A stretch of DNA of 64,000 bases from Ulota crispa (Eukaryota; Streptophyta; Bryopsida; Orthotrichales; Orthotrichaceae), in NCBI GenBank assembly GCA_963920765.1, contig OY987244.1, positions 16,162,358 to 16,226,357 of the forward strand, in the 5' to 3' direction. This document shows, in pieces, positions 24,938 through 36,973 of this stretch. The number at the start of each line of letters is the position of its first letter. Positions within the stretch are counted from its first letter, which is position 1. Below the pieces are notes generated by a model that was given only the letters and a program-made list of their open reading frames with translations, ran no database searches and had not been told where the DNA came from. The translations under genes and the position numbers were made by a program.

Positions 24938-26089
24938 CTAAATAAAAGACAATTCCCTCAAGTTTGGGATGATAAAAAATAGACATGACATTGCAAAATT
25001 TGTGTTCTAAAACTAAGATTTGTGTGGTAGCTAATAAATAAATAAATAAAACTACCTACACATTTTGAGAACCTACAAGCAGAACTTTAATAGAAAGAAT
25101 ATATGTTGAAAGCATTTGACAAGTCTTTTTTTAATGTATATTAGGATCCTTTTAGAGAATGAAAAATATTTGCAAATTTTCTTCTTCATGTGGAGTGGTG
25201 ATAAGAAAAACTGAACAAATTGAAGTTATTAGAATGGAATCATCATTTTAGGGCTAAAATTTAGAGAAGAAAATTTAATTCAAATATGCAATGAACATTC
25301 ATTTCCAGATTTGTTCTATGTACTATATTGAACATCCAAATGCAAACACTTTCTTGGTTATTTTAACATAAAGCAATGTTGATTCTTGAACCATATGGTT
25401 CTTTTATTTTTGAAGATATGGTGAGACACATTACAAGACGTATCATGGGGGAATATTTTGAAGTTGATGTGCAAATAGGAGTTTTAGATTTTGAAGCTTA
25501 ACTTCCACCCATATGATTTTATAACACCAATATTAACACTAGTACACCGGTATAAAATTTGAAACTCAAATTGAAAATTTGTTCTAAATTTCATTACAAA
25601 CAACATATTCAGTAAAATGGGAGATTAGGCACCTCCAAAATAATTAAAGGAGACATAATTTTTTTCAAATTTAGGTTAGTTTTGAAAGATTTTATTGCAA
25701 TTTAGGTTAACTCGACCTAAATTGCAATAAAACCTTCTAATTTTAAGTTAATTTTGAAAAGTTTTATGTCAATTTAGCTTAAATTGAGTTGAATTGACAT
25801 AAAACCTTTTGTTGACTTTCCTTTACATTACCTCTCATTTCAATGGAAAACTCCCATTTTAATGGATATGAGGTTTACAAACACAAAGTGCTCATAGTTT
25901 TGAAGTGAAAAATGTTGAAATGGGTTTAAATTTTGATATATTCCTTGTGGTAACTAAAAATAAAATAAAATAATGTTTCTTTTGACTTCAAGCTCATTCA
26001 CACAAGCTTTGGAACAAAGAGTCAATCTAAGAACATTTTCAAGACTATTTTTTTTCATACATAAAACAAAATACATGCTTTTATCAATA
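24938..26089. other. AT-rich spacer with two small hairpins
   Basis: Two inverted repeats stand side by side. One has arms 25690-25706 and 25716-25732 (TTTTATTGCAATTTAGG). The other has arms 25761-25774 and 25792-25805 (GTTTTATGTCAATT). Their outer sequences are also alike, suggesting duplication of one hairpin. No gene is seen. Confidence 0.55.
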
Positions 26090-26455
26090 TTAACCCTTAA
26101 ACATCAAAGCAAATGTTTTTTGTCTGCTTGCTTCTAAAAAATGCTTTGTAGCACAAAATTCAAGAATTTTTCATCTGATTTTTTTACATAAGTGATCATA
26201 AACACATGGACCATCATAGATGGTGAAAAACAACCTCACCAAATACACTCATATTTAGGTAGCAAAACTGTGAGAAGATTCAGAGACACGGTGTTAGGTT
26301 TCATGCTACCCTTCTTACAATTTTTGTGAGGGGACCATGCACTATTGACATTTGCAACTTTAAGGAGCAATTTTACAAAGTCGGCACTGTCACTGTACTA
26401 TAGCAATACTAGAGCCAGGCTGGTCACGGTGACCAGCTTGGCGTTTAAGGGTTAA
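26090..26455. mobile_element. TTAA-flanked element, type B
   Basis: TTAA is followed by CCCTTAAACATC; the right end is GGCGTTTAAGGG followed by TTAA (26452-26455). About 366 bp. The interior (GAGAAGATTCAGAGACACGGTGTTAGG, described as a match at 26273-26303) recurs in diverged form at about 32390-32700, inverted at 35106-35463, and near 50510-50809. Confidence 0.75.
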
Positions 26456-26651
26456 ATCAAGTTGTTAGTACCAAACTACTTCCAAAGAACAATCACACTA
26501 AATAAATGCTTTTAATTGGAAATAACAAAGGTTGAACAAACATTCCAATGAAAATTTGAGCAAAAAAATTGCATAAACATTCAAGCAAAATTCATAAATG
26601 CAAGGTCAAACAAAAATTCAAGCATAAATTTGGAAGAAACATGAGAAAAAA

Positions 26652-26966
26652 AGGGAAAATTTTGCAGATACCCCTGAAGTTTGCAATATTATCATAGACA
26701 CCCTTGCTTTTTCAGAAATATCACAAATACCCTTGGATAAAAAATAATTAGGCATTTGTTTTGTTATGCATGTCACTCCCTTTTCCCTTTGTGTGCACAC
26801 TACTTCATTCTTGTTATGCATGCACACAAAGGAAGAAGGGAAGTGACATGCACAACAAAACAAACGCCTAAATTTTTTGGTCCAAGGATATTTGTGATAT
26901 TTCTGAAAAAGCAGGGGTATCTATGATAATATTGCAAACTTCAGGGATATCCATGAAACTTTCCCT
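26652..26966. mobile_element. Foldback MITE, 'GGATACCCCTGAAGTTTG' family, copy 3
   Basis: It runs from AGGGAAAATTTTGCAGATAC to GGATATCCATGAAACTTTCC and folds back along most of its ~315 bp. Examples of paired words are TGCATGTCACTCCC and GGGAAGTGACATGCA. The frame at 26618-26863 is part of the palindrome, not a gene. Confidence 0.75.
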
Positions 26967-28371
26967 AGAAAAAAAAGGTTGAATGAAAATTTGAACATAA
27001 AATTGAAATCATCTATCAATCCAAATCGGGTTGGTTGAGCTTTTTAAGGGAGTTGAGTGTCCGCAAACGAGATCTGACTTTTCAACTAGTAACCTCAAGT
27101 AGAACCTCGAGCTAACACCTCGCTATTTCAGCGCTCACTTTCTTGCGCCCCCAAACGAGATCCGATTGCCAACTCGTAACCTCAATCAAGATCTCGTAAT
27201 GTCACCTCACTGTCTCCCCGCTCATTTCCTCACGTCCCATCGCCTTCACCAAGCTCTGTGAGCCTTTGCGCGCTCAAGATTCAATTGCAATTGCTGCTGC
27301 TCTCTCTCTCGATCGCCTTCATTCCTCACATCGCCGCTCTCTCTCTCTTCTTCACTTCCCGTCTCGCATTCCCTTCTCTATTCTACTCTTCGTCGTCTTC
27401 ATTTCCTTAATTGCATTGTGCCATAGCTGAGTACGTTTCTTGCGCAGTATTGCATTGTATCTCACCAATTTTCTCTTAATTGCACCTGCTTGCTGTCATC
27501 GGCATCAGACATCGGGCGTCGCTTCCTTACGCGGAGTCTCATCATCTGTCTCAGCATCGTTTTGGATCTTCACGTCGAGGTAACTGGTTAATTCTTGCTG
27601 CTTCGCTGGATGTTGTAGTACTCTTCCGATTGTGCAGTGGCAGAGATTAGAAAGCGTCGGGGAATTAAGAAACTTAACTAAGGAATGATCTCGTTATGTT
27701 GATATGTATATACATTGATGTTCTCATGAGGAACAAGTGCTTTGAGATCCTTAGACTTTTTTGATATTTTAGAGCAGGTGAATTCTTGATTGATGGATAC
27801 AAGTCTTGATTGATTTATTGATTAGGAGGATGATTGCGTGTTTGTTGTGAAATATGCCGCTAAATTAAGAATGTGAGAAGTCATGCGTTGGAGATTAGTA
27901 GTATTGAGTCTAGGAAATGATCTTGATCGAGTCCTGGGCGAAGAAATGCGTAATAATAGTTGCCTGGATCGGTTTAGGTGCATCAGAATGGCCATCAGTG
28001 TACGTTCTTAGTCGCAGGTTCAGTTGAAATGACTTGTCTGCGCACCTTCGCATGATTTGCATGCCTTCTTGAATCTTTTGTATTTTGCTCGCTTAGAATG
28101 CGTGCTGACAGTTCTTTGCGTCTGAGAGTGATTGCTAATTTGAAGTCGTTCTTTGCGTCCGAGAGTGATTGCTACTTTGAAGTCGTCCAGGGATGCTACA
28201 TTTCGATTTAGTGGCATTCAATTTGTTTTGCCTGCACTTTTTGTTGCAAGAATGTACGACTTAATCCTAAGTGACGCGCTGATGAATAACTTTACGCTAC
28301 TGGTCGCGTTTACCGAGTGCTCACTGATAATGTACTGTGGCAGGAAAAGTTCGACAAGCATATATTTCGTG
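26967..28371 (+). promoter_or_regulatory. 5' region of the FAS1 gene with probable 5' UTR intron
   Basis: From about 27050 the sequence becomes pyrimidine- and G+C-rich (CTCTCTCTCTC stretches at 27300-27350), typical of a plant promoter and leader. A good donor GAG|GTAACTGG at 27579/27580 and an acceptor GTGGCAG at 28343 could bound a 5' UTR intron just before the start codon; this is inference. A 37-bp direct duplication lies at 28111-28147 and 28148-28184. Confidence 0.45.
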
Positions 28372-29250
28372 ATGGCTCAGAGAATTGAGACAAGAATTAC
28401 TGCTGCAGTACTTGTGGCGCTGGTGCTTCTCTGCTGCGAGAATAATGCGTCCACCGTGCCCGCTGCATCGACAAAACGAGAATTCGAAACGAAAGGCGCG
28501 GCAGCAGGAAAGTACAATGCAAACCATGCACCCGTGATGAGTCCAGGACACCACGACGTTGTGCAAGCTTTGCGAGGCGATGCGAATTATACAACATTCG
28601 CGGCATTGCTGGACAACATGACAGAGTCGGTTATCCGTTCGGGAATAACAGTCTTCGCTCCCACGAACAACGCACTGTCCGACTTTCAAAATATGAAGAC
28701 AGAAGCTCAGCTGCAGGACGTTATCAGATTCCATGTCGTTCCGGTCGCTATGCCTTTCTCCAACCTCCTCCAATTGAACGTGGGAAGCACACTGCTGACG
28801 GAAATGTCAAATATTACGATTCAAGTCACTAATACGACTCCAGGTGCTTACCAAGTGGACGATGCAGTGATTGTTAAGCCCGACCTTTACACGGACGCCA
28901 GCGTTGCAGTACATGGCATCAATGCTGTGTTCAATGTCTCGAAAATCAGCGAAGGTGAGGAAGACACAGAGCCGACTGCAGGTGGAGGCTCTCCGGGTCG
29001 AGGTCCCGGTCGAGGTCGACCTGGCCCAAGTCCACCCCGACCAGCAAGTCCACCTCGATCTTCGGAATCATCACCGGAAGGACCACCTTTCGATCTTCCA
29101 CCCCAACCTACCCCATCTCCTCGAACCAACCACGCTCCGATCAGGCATAATTTCAAATTTCCCATACTGGTGAAGGATGTTTCAGCATACCAAATCCTCA
29201 TGTCCGTTATTGTCCTATGCTTGCTGAAGCTAACTTTGTCGGTGGTCTGA
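28372..29250 (+). CDS. Fasciclin-like (FAS1) cell-surface protein, GPI-anchor type
   Basis: The 292-residue frame has no intron. I start it at the ATG at 28372 because a signal peptide follows at once (ITAAVLVALVLLCC), although the frame stays open upstream to about 28153. Residues ~58-195 form one FAS1 domain: DVVQALRGDANYTTFAALLD (H-like start), the ITVFAPTNNALSDF motif, DVIRFHVVP and the closing VAVHGINAVF. Several NxS/T sites are visible. A linker rich in G, P, S and R follows (SPGRGPGRGRPGPSPPRP), with SP/TP pairs of the kind that carry arabinogalactan. A C-terminal hydrophobic tail (ILMSVIVLCLLKLTLSVV) suits a GPI-anchor signal. Such proteins act at the plasma membrane/cell wall in adhesion. 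The specific role is unknown. Confidence 0.88.
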   Translation: MAQRIETRITAAVLVALVLLCCENNASTVPAASTKREFETKGAAAGKYNANHAPVMSPGHHDVVQALRGDANYTTFAALLDNMTESVIRSGITVFAPTNNALSDFQNMKTEAQLQDVIRFHVVPVAMPFSNLLQLNVGSTLLTEMSNITIQVTNTTPGAYQVDDAVIVKPDLYTDASVAVHGINAVFNVSKISEGEEDTEPTAGGGSPGRGPGRGRPGPSPPRPASPPRSSESSPEGPPFDLPPQPTPSPRTNHAPIRHNFKFPILVKDVSAYQILMSVIVLCLLKLTLSVV

Positions 29251-31727
29251 TCATGCCATGGCTAGCGCTATCTCGTCACCAACCACCACATCCTCATCCA
29301 ACCCCGCAAAACCAGATGATTCAGTGACCGAAACTGATCAGCTTCGCCCTTCTGTTTGGACGGATTGTCAAATTTTAATTAGTTCTCTTCTGCTCCATAG
29401 CTAGCCGAATGCCCAGCTTACCTGTGGAGAGAGACGAAACATTTTTTTCGTACTGCTAAAGACTTTCAGGTAACACAAACGCATCATGTTGACAGAATGC
29501 ATTGGGTATCGTTTTCCTAAACGTGGACTTTCAGTGCATGCTGCTATTCTGAATTCTTTCAGTTGCTGTTAAATAGTACACATTTTGCTGTTTCTAGAAA
29601 GGTTTCCGACATCATTTTTTTATGAATATGATTGTTATGAGCCAGATGCTAGCTAAACTAGTCGTTAATTAAAACGGTCGATAAATTCTCTTGTAAGGAG
29701 GTTTATTACATGTATGTTCGTACCAATATTTACGAACATGAAATAGAACAACCTACGTGAGAACACCCCGGTAGGTATAGAGTATAAGTACATCGACTGG
29801 TTCGTTATATTAACAAATGCGTAGGCTTGCACACGAGAAATAGTTTAAAAAGTAACTCATGAACCCTTACATGCAGAAGTCTTAATCCCGGTCTTAATTT
29901 TTTTCAACGCCACAATGGAGTTGTCGCCAGCGTTCTCTAAACTGGTTAAAGTTCGCCAGATTGCTAACAAAAGTTTCATTCAGCTAAAATAAATGTAAAT
30001 TTTCCAGTGTTTTAGCTTTTTAGCAGTACTGTTTTTAGCCACTTGTCCTAAAAGTGAAAGTCATATTTGGGATCACTGCTCGTCACCTTATCGAGGATGC
30101 CATTGTTTACCAGCAACTGGGATCAATCATTTAACTCGCAACACGAGTATTGTTAAAGTTCAGTGATTTTAGTCCCACCTCGTGAAATGTACCCCACATA
30201 ATTGCCGCAGTAGTTGATTTTAGGCCTCTTTTCTAATTAAGGCTACGAGCTTCGATTTCGATACAATGGCGTAATCCATTGGACGTTCAACTAACTTACT
30301 GCACAGTGTTTTAAGAACTAGGACTTGTGGAGATTTATGTTTGTGGGCGAGTGAGTTCCTTGCAAAAGTGCTAATGGGCTGAATTTTCGAAATTGCCCTT
30401 GAGCATACTTATTGCTCGTCTCGCTGGAGGAGATGTGGACGCATTATTGCTCACCTTCTACAAAATGTCGAATAGTGATCACAACTATTTGTCACCAAGA
30501 AGTCAAGAACGGTCGAAAATTCCATTTTTGGATTTTTTTACTGTCAGTCTACTCTTTTTTCACTCGCTCGCTAGTTATGTGTTTTTTTCGGAGTATATAT
30601 ATATATTTTTTGTCTTAACAAGATCTGTATTACTGAGCTCCAATCCCCTTGACTTAGGTTATGTTTGCACTTGATGTTAGAATGTGAGAAGGGGTATTAG
30701 CAATATGAATGTAGTCTAAAGGTGTGTTTAAATGCATTTAATTTTTCTTTGTTATTACAGCTCTTAACACCGTGTGAACATACCCTAAATGGGCTCATTT
30801 CCAATTCAATAGTCACTTCACAACAACAAAAAATACCATTTTTTTGCAATACACATCATTTTTTGAACTTCACTTTGATGCATTAATTTTGATAGACGCA
30901 TTAAAAACTCTTCCATTTGTTTAAACATGTGAAAATAAAATAAGGTAGAGTATGCTAAGTTTTGAACCTCAATCCATTGTAGTGTTTAAGTTGCATATCT
31001 ATTCTAGTTCGTTCATTTCTTGGGATTTTGATGGACTCTTATCTTTTGAGTTCTTACTTTGTAACAAATGGTTTTGGAGAATCTTTGGACACCAAATGTA
31101 AACTACTAACTAAGTTCTGACATATAAAATAAAAAACCAAAAAGTCTGCAAAAACATGAAAAATTCAAATAAAACAAGAGCACAAGAACACATACACGCA
31201 ACAAATTCATTGAGAACTCGTAATATTGAAATTCACTGAGATCCAACAGAGTATCAAGTTTTAAGTTGTAAGGTTATCCTATTATTATATCTTTTTACAA
31301 ATGCTAATCAACACTGCAAAGTCATGACACATACCATTTTTGGCCTCACAAGGCCAAGCCAAGTAGCAATTAGCCCACTGGGGCGTTCAGAGCATCTCCA
31401 CCTGTCCGGACTCTTTAATTTTAAAGTTTTTCATCTGATTGAGGTGTCCTTCCAGCTCCTTGATCTTCACCTAAGCTCTTCAAAAAGGTGGCCTTGCACT
31501 TCAACATGTCCCATAAGTAGTTATTTGATCACTTATCAAGGAAAGTAGAGGATAAAGTTCACTAAACTTAAAATGAATAGTGGTGAATGCAAAAATTCAA
31601 CCGTGACTATCCTATTGTCCCCAAAGTGAGTGGCACAAGTCTTGCACCACACAAAAGCCTAAAGTATTAATGTAGATGCCTTACATATTTACGGAGTGGC
31701 CCACCGTGCCCCTAAACAGATTCTCTT
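29251..31727. other. FAS1 3' region and spacer
   Basis: The first hundreds of bases should contain the 3' UTR of the FAS1 gene. Beyond it nothing coding was recognised. A short (TA)n run is at about 30595-30606. From 31389 (AGAGCATCTCCACCTGTC) to about 31727 there seems to be one more AGAGCATCTCC-type MITE, whose right end is unclear. Confidence 0.4.
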
Positions 31728-32189
31728 AGAGCTTCTCCACCCTTGCATTGGCCAGGTCTAACACACTCCAAGCACGGATGATAAATGCTCAAGGCCCCTC
31801 AAAATCCTCTAATGGCACTCTATTCTAGAGTGTCAAAGCATGCACGGTATGCACCCTTCAAAACACAATTCATCTTAACTTTAGTGAGCTTTATCCTATA
31901 TTCCCTTTGGTGCATGGTCAAATCACTATTTATCAGTGTTTTTTTTTTTCTGGCAACAAGATGTCAATTCTGACTACTGGTACATCTTCCCTCCACATAT
32001 GCTCCAATGAGGTGGGCAGAATTAACAGCTTGACGCCAGAAAAAAAAACACTTCTATTTATGGGGCATGCTTGGAGTGTGGCCATATTTGAAGTGCATGA
32101 CTAGGGCACAAGAATTTTGAGGGCCCTTCAAAAATAGATATAATCTCTTTTGGCGTGCACAGTGTGGGGACCAAGGGTGGAGCTGCTCT
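31728..32189. mobile_element. AGAGCWTCTCCACCC-type MITE
   Basis: Its left end AGAGCTTCTCCACCCTTG and the complement of its right end AGAGCAGCTCCACCCTTGG match with one difference over 18 bases. Interior mostly unique. The frames 31785-31973 and 31907-32104 lie inside and show no domain. Confidence 0.65.
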
Positions 32190-34183
32190 TGTCATTGTGG
32201 TATTCACGTTTTCTAAAGCAATAAGTTTTTTTAGGTAGGTTTGGTATAATTAGCCACAGTTGATTACTTTGGATGATTAATGTTCAAAATATGTCCACAT
32301 TTGGCAAAAGCACACATTCTTTAGTAGCTACAAAACTGTGAGTACTATCAAAGTGTTCAATAATACGTTCCTAAACTTCAACTCTTAAACGCTGATGGGC
32401 ACGTTTTTTTTGTCTGATGGATGATAAAAAGTATATTATGTAGGATGCTTTTTTGAAATTTTCATCCAATTTTCAGAAGTGATCATGGAGATGTGGTCCA
32501 TCATGTAAGGTACAAAATAGTCTCATTGAATGCACTCATATTATCAAGTAATTCAAATTATGAGGAGATTCACAAACATAATGTTAGATCCCATGTTATC
32601 TCTTTTGCAATTTTTGGAAGGGCAACATTACATGTTGGCTTATGCAACTTTTGACAATATTACTTAATTCTTTGAGCTTTTTGCTAAACTATTGTAGTAG
32701 GGTAGTTGCAAGAAAGACCAACCGGTTTTGTTGCAAAGAGCCATAGTATAGGTAGTACTAGGGAGTGCTATGAGCTTTTGAAATAATCTTTTTTAAATAA
32801 AATAAAATACGGAAAATTTGTAAAGTACTTAAAGTCGCACACTTGTGAAAATTCAAACCTAGAAAAAATTTATTCTAAAAATTATGCACAAAAATAGAGG
32901 GATAGAAATTACCAATAAAAAGACAATTTCCTTTTTGCTTTTTGGAAAATAGTAAAAAAGTTCAAAAAAATAAAATAAAAATAAATTATTTTTGCTCTAT
33001 TTGAGACACTTGAACTAATGAAATCATTTTTTTGAGAAAGTTTGTTCTCTTTCTCCAATGCTTGACCAAAGGATGCCCACTTTGAGAGCCTGTGGAAGGC
33101 AGAGAATTTACAATTTCCTAAAATCCTTCTATTCATCCATGTAATGCTCTATGATGAGCAACTTCCCTAATTTGTGGCATGAGATTTGCTTTTTTGTACC
33201 CAAAATCGTACTAAACACCCCCAAAATGGCCAAGATAGACACCTATTTGGGGCTATTTAAAAATAGTAAAATAATTTTAAAAAAACTGCAAAAATAAGTG
33301 AAGGTCAATAACTATGACGTTTACTTACATTTGAAATTTCAGCTCAAAAGAACTTGCTAAGCAAAAGTTACAAGTCAAAAAACACCTACAAGAGGTGAAG
33401 GGGACATCAAATAGTACTAGTGTTTCTTGCAATCACCCAGTACCATTCTTGCAAGCAACTATGATGACAAGCCCAATATTTAAGACTAGAAATTTTTTTT
33501 TCCCTCTAACAAGAGCCAATGATGAATATCACATTAAGATGTTTCTTTTTTCTTTGCAAATAAATTTCCATTTTGAGCCACAAAGGAAAAAAGAAAAAGA
33601 AACTGACATGGATGACTCTGGTAAATGAGGCATCATTTCTTGGTGAAGTCGTGGTAGGCTTTGCATAGGTGGCAACACTCCATGCAGGTGGTGCTGCAGT
33701 ATGGAAAATATTCCACAATGTGATCAAAAATAGTGAAGCACGTGCACTTATAAAGGAAGCATTTGTAGATGACTAGTAACCTTACCTTTGTACTAAAAAC
33801 AACGGGATATGTCACTGCACAGTGTCGACAACATTTGTGGAAGAAAAATATTTCAAGAAATTTCACCTCCCCAAAATTTAGTTTCAGCCCTTACATGCTC
33901 CATTCGTGAGTCATGAGTCTCCTATCTTATCACAACCTTTCATGTATCCATCTAATTTTCCTCCCAATGCTTGTAGATTTGTGAGGAAAGCTCTTCCAAT
34001 ACAAGAATCCAACTTTTGTACATGTACTTCTAAAAGGATAGATTATTTTGCAAAAATGTACATATTAGGATTAAGTTGTACTTTACAAATTCTAACCTAC
34101 ATGTTTGTACACAAAGTCAAGCTAACAACCAAAATTTGTGAGAACAAATATTGTTCAATGCGTAGCGCAAAGAATTTCCAGGC
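32190..34183. repeat. AT-rich spacer with a diverged type-B copy
   Basis: About 32390-32700 is a diverged relative of the type-B TTAA element (shared words such as GAGGAGATTCACAAACATAATG and GATCCCATGTTATC). Its ends have decayed (CTTAAACG near 32388). The remainder shows nothing recognisable. Confidence 0.45.
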
Positions 34184-34423
34184 TTAACCCTTAAAGGACG
34201 AAGGAGCCCTTTGCGGCCAATACAGTATTTAGTATTTTCTTGTATTTGGAATGCATCCACACCTTTACTACATTTGAGATCAACAAAGAAGTTAGAATAT
34301 AGATCAATGCGGTTCTAGTGAGCTAGTCAAGATCCCAAACTAAAACTTTTTAATTGTAGCAAATGCCAGTTATACGGCAACGTATTTACTATGTAATACG
34401 TAGAGTGGTCCTTTAAGGGTTAA
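34184..34423. mobile_element. TTAA-flanked (piggyBac-like) element, 240 bp, uninterrupted copy
   Basis: TTAA, then CCCTTAAAGGACG; right end GTGGTCCTTTAAGGG, then TTAA. The inverted ends agree over CCCTTAAAGGAC exactly. It is the reverse-complement sister of 18642-19134 and shows that copy's pre-insertion state. Confidence 0.88.
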
Positions 34424-34770
34424 GGTAGAACCACCCATTCCCAACCATGGATCCAAACCCAACTAGTCTAGGGTGTGCTATTTCCAATACCTTTTTCCAA
34501 GCCTTGGAATGCATATTTTTTCCCTTTTCAAGATTAAGACACATGAGGTCATGACATGTGTCCCAAAAGAAAGTAGGAAGTAGTGAGCAAGAAGTGTTTT
34601 GGCTATGATTGGATTAGGGGAGTCTAGTGATTGTGTATGGGTTCAAAACACATTATGCATTTCACAATTTGTATATAGTTCAATCTTGCTTGAAAAATTC
34701 TGAAAAAATTGTATTGCAATATTTTGTATGAAACCACCAAAGAAAAATTTGTGCCGCATTGTTGCTCTGA

Positions 34771-35082
34771 GGTAGCAACACCCATAACCATCACTATACC
34801 CATAACTAGCACTTCTAAAATCTTAGAAAATCTCTGGAAGTGAATAGATGTATGTACAAGGATGTACAACATTTGAACATGAAACCTTACTATTGGTATT
34901 AGGTGCAATTGCAATTGGCTCTTTAAAAATTCATAACTTATTCTCACATTATCCAAATTAAACATTTGAAAGTGCAAACTCACCATATTTCTCTTGCTTA
35001 TAGAATCCTATAATTTGCCAAATGTTTGTTAATAAACATCATATTCAAAACCCTTAATTTGACAATTATGGGTGCTGCTACC
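34771..35082. mobile_element. GGTAGCAACACC MITE, copy 2
   Basis: It starts GGTAGCAACACCCATAACC and ends ATTATGGGTGCTGCTACC. Sequence is alike to 10978-11290 along its whole length, for example ACAAGGATGTACAACATTTG and CATTTGAAAGTGCAAACTCA. Confidence 0.75.
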
Positions 35083-35105
35083 TTAATGTGATGTCCTATA
35101 GGAGC

Positions 35106-35463
35106 TTAACCCTTGAATGTCGAGCTCATCCTCATGGCCAACCCGCTACACTGACTTCTACAATGTTTTTCAAAGATTCAGAACTATGATTGGTGTAACA
35201 AGTGCCCAGCTAGCTGTAAAAGTGAACAGTACAGGCTGCCCTCACATAAATTGTAGGAAGGGCAGTATGGACCTTCACACAATTTGAATTGTCTAAAAAT
35301 ATGAGTGTATTTGATGAAGTTATTTTTTGCCTTCCATGATGGAGCATGTGTTTATGATCACTTTTGGGAAAAAATCAGACAAAAATCTACTTTTTTCTAC
35401 CATACAGAATGTTTTTTCAGAGGCAAAGGATGAAAAACGTCCTTCTGGACGATTAGGGGTTAA
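35106..35463. mobile_element. TTAA-flanked element, type B, inverted copy
   Basis: TTAA (35106-35109) then CCCTTGAATGTCGAGC; right end CTGGACGATTAGGGG then TTAA (35460-35463). The interior is a diverged reverse complement of 26090-26455 (for example AATATGAGTGTATTTGATGA). Confidence 0.65.
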
Positions 35464-36483
35464 ATGATCGGGAATGGGTGGTTCAATCTTAGAGGCAAAC
35501 CAGGTGATCAGCATCTGTCAATAGCCAAGCTCTAGAGACGAAAACGAAAGAAGCTGGCTTGTCGCTCCGGGCGCGAACTTCCGGGCGAAGAGATAACACG
35601 GCGCGGGCGCCACGCCGTTGTGCTCACAAGCAAACGTCATGTTCTGAAACGCCGTGTCGTGGCGCTCCGCATCCGAATCCCAGCTCAGCTCCTGCAGTTC
35701 CTTCAACACGCTCACGCTCGACCTCAAGAGTCTCGGAGATCCTCGTGGGGCTGCGTCCAATTCACATACGTCACCGTTCGCTTCGCAATCCCACGCGCGT
35801 CCTGCAAATGCAACAAAGTCTGCACATACTCTTCATCCCACGTGCACATCCGCGGCGGCGTGCACTTCGCAAGGAACGCACCGTAAATCTCCCGGTCACG
35901 AATCACCACGCCGGCGTGGTGGCGTCGCAGGGCCATCCAGAGCTCCCCTTTCCGGAGCTCCGTCTTGTTGAACTCGGGCAAAGTCTAGCTCGCTACGGGG
36001 TAAAAGCTCTCCACCAGAGCTGTCTTGTCGGACAGGTTTTGGTGTTTGGTAGTCGTGTTGTTTGTTTGACGTCTAATGCCGTGCAAGACAAATGTTAAGT
36101 ATGAGTGACAATTTTGTCTAATGAGGCCCTATTTAATAACTGAGATTATTTGAAAATCTACTTTAAATATGACTCAAAATGTAGAATCTAATAAGTGTAT
36201 ATTGAATTGAGATACTTTAATAAAATGAAACATTAATATGTCAAAATTGGAAAAAGAAGGTGCTTTATTTAAAAGTCAATTTTAAAACTGACCCTACTAG
36301 ACGGACGGAGGGTCTCTTGTCCATCTTGTGACGTCAAGTTTGTCGAATTATTGCCATGTTGTGGAAGACAACCATGCTCTCCACATAGCTGACGACGCTC
36401 GTTGTGAGGTACTGGTACATGAATGCGAAAGCTGCAAATGGGGATGGCAAACTCACACACGTTGACAAACCAGGTGTTGTATG

Positions 36484-36904
36484 CACTACAACACAATGCA
36501 ACGTTTGCAACAATTTTTGCAATAGTTTTGCAATGTCCACAAAATATATTTCAACTGTTTTGCAATGGTTTAGATATAGTTTTGCACTGTGATTGAATTG
36601 GTACTACAATTATAAAGTTAGACTAGCATTTGCAATAGTTTTGTTACAATATTGCATTTTATTTGCACTAAAATAGTAATGATTTTGAAATTACTTTGCA
36701 ATTGTAAATCAACAGATTTGTAATAGTTTTGAAACACAATAGCATGGATTCACTAGTCAACACTTTTGCATTTGATCAACAATACTTTTGCAATGCATTG
36801 GTAATATAGTGAGGTCCAAACCAAGTTTTGTTCCACATCAATGCATTGCAAAACCATTGCAAAAGTGTTTTTCTTCTCTTGCAATGGATGCCTTTTGTAG
36901 TAGT
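36484..36904 (+). mobile_element. CACTA-like element, left member of an inverted pair
   Basis: It starts CACTACAACACAATGCAACG and ends GGATGCCTTTTGTAGTAGT, the complement of ACTACTACAAAAGGCATCC. Bases 36489-36904 recur as reverse complement at 36974-37389. It is filled with TTTTGCAATG-like words (subterminal-type repeats). It has no coding capacity and sits within the GT14 relic. Confidence 0.65.
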
Positions 36905-36973
36905 ATCCTGCGACATCGTCAACGCGTTGCGGCGCTTACTGGCGCATGTGTTGCTGGACCCACTGTACTACAC
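36905..36973 (-). pseudogene. 69-bp G+C-rich piece between the inverted copies, possible GT14 fragment
   Basis: Unlike the AT-rich arms, this loop is G+C-rich like the flanking gene relic. On the minus strand it can be read GSSNTCASKRRNALTMSQD in one frame and VQWVQQHMRQ in another. The family has V-x-WG-x4-M-x3-ER-x5-AL-x-D just before the N-x-WFV/RFV motif, which is where this piece lies. The similarity is short and needs a frameshift, so it is only suggestive. Confidence 0.35.

Noticed and set aside
28153-28371. N-terminal extension of the FAS1 frame
   Set aside because: It would place the signal peptide internally, includes a 37-bp duplication and a splice-acceptor-like site; the ATG at 28372 is the sensible start.
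28321-28773. 150-residue minus-strand frame opposite the FAS1 gene
   Set aside because: Antisense shadow; the plus strand shows a complete signal peptide, FAS1 motifs and GPI-type tail.
35559-36098. 179-residue plus-strand open frame
   Set aside because: It is the antisense shadow of the GT14 relic; the minus strand carries the conserved motifs and this frame has none.
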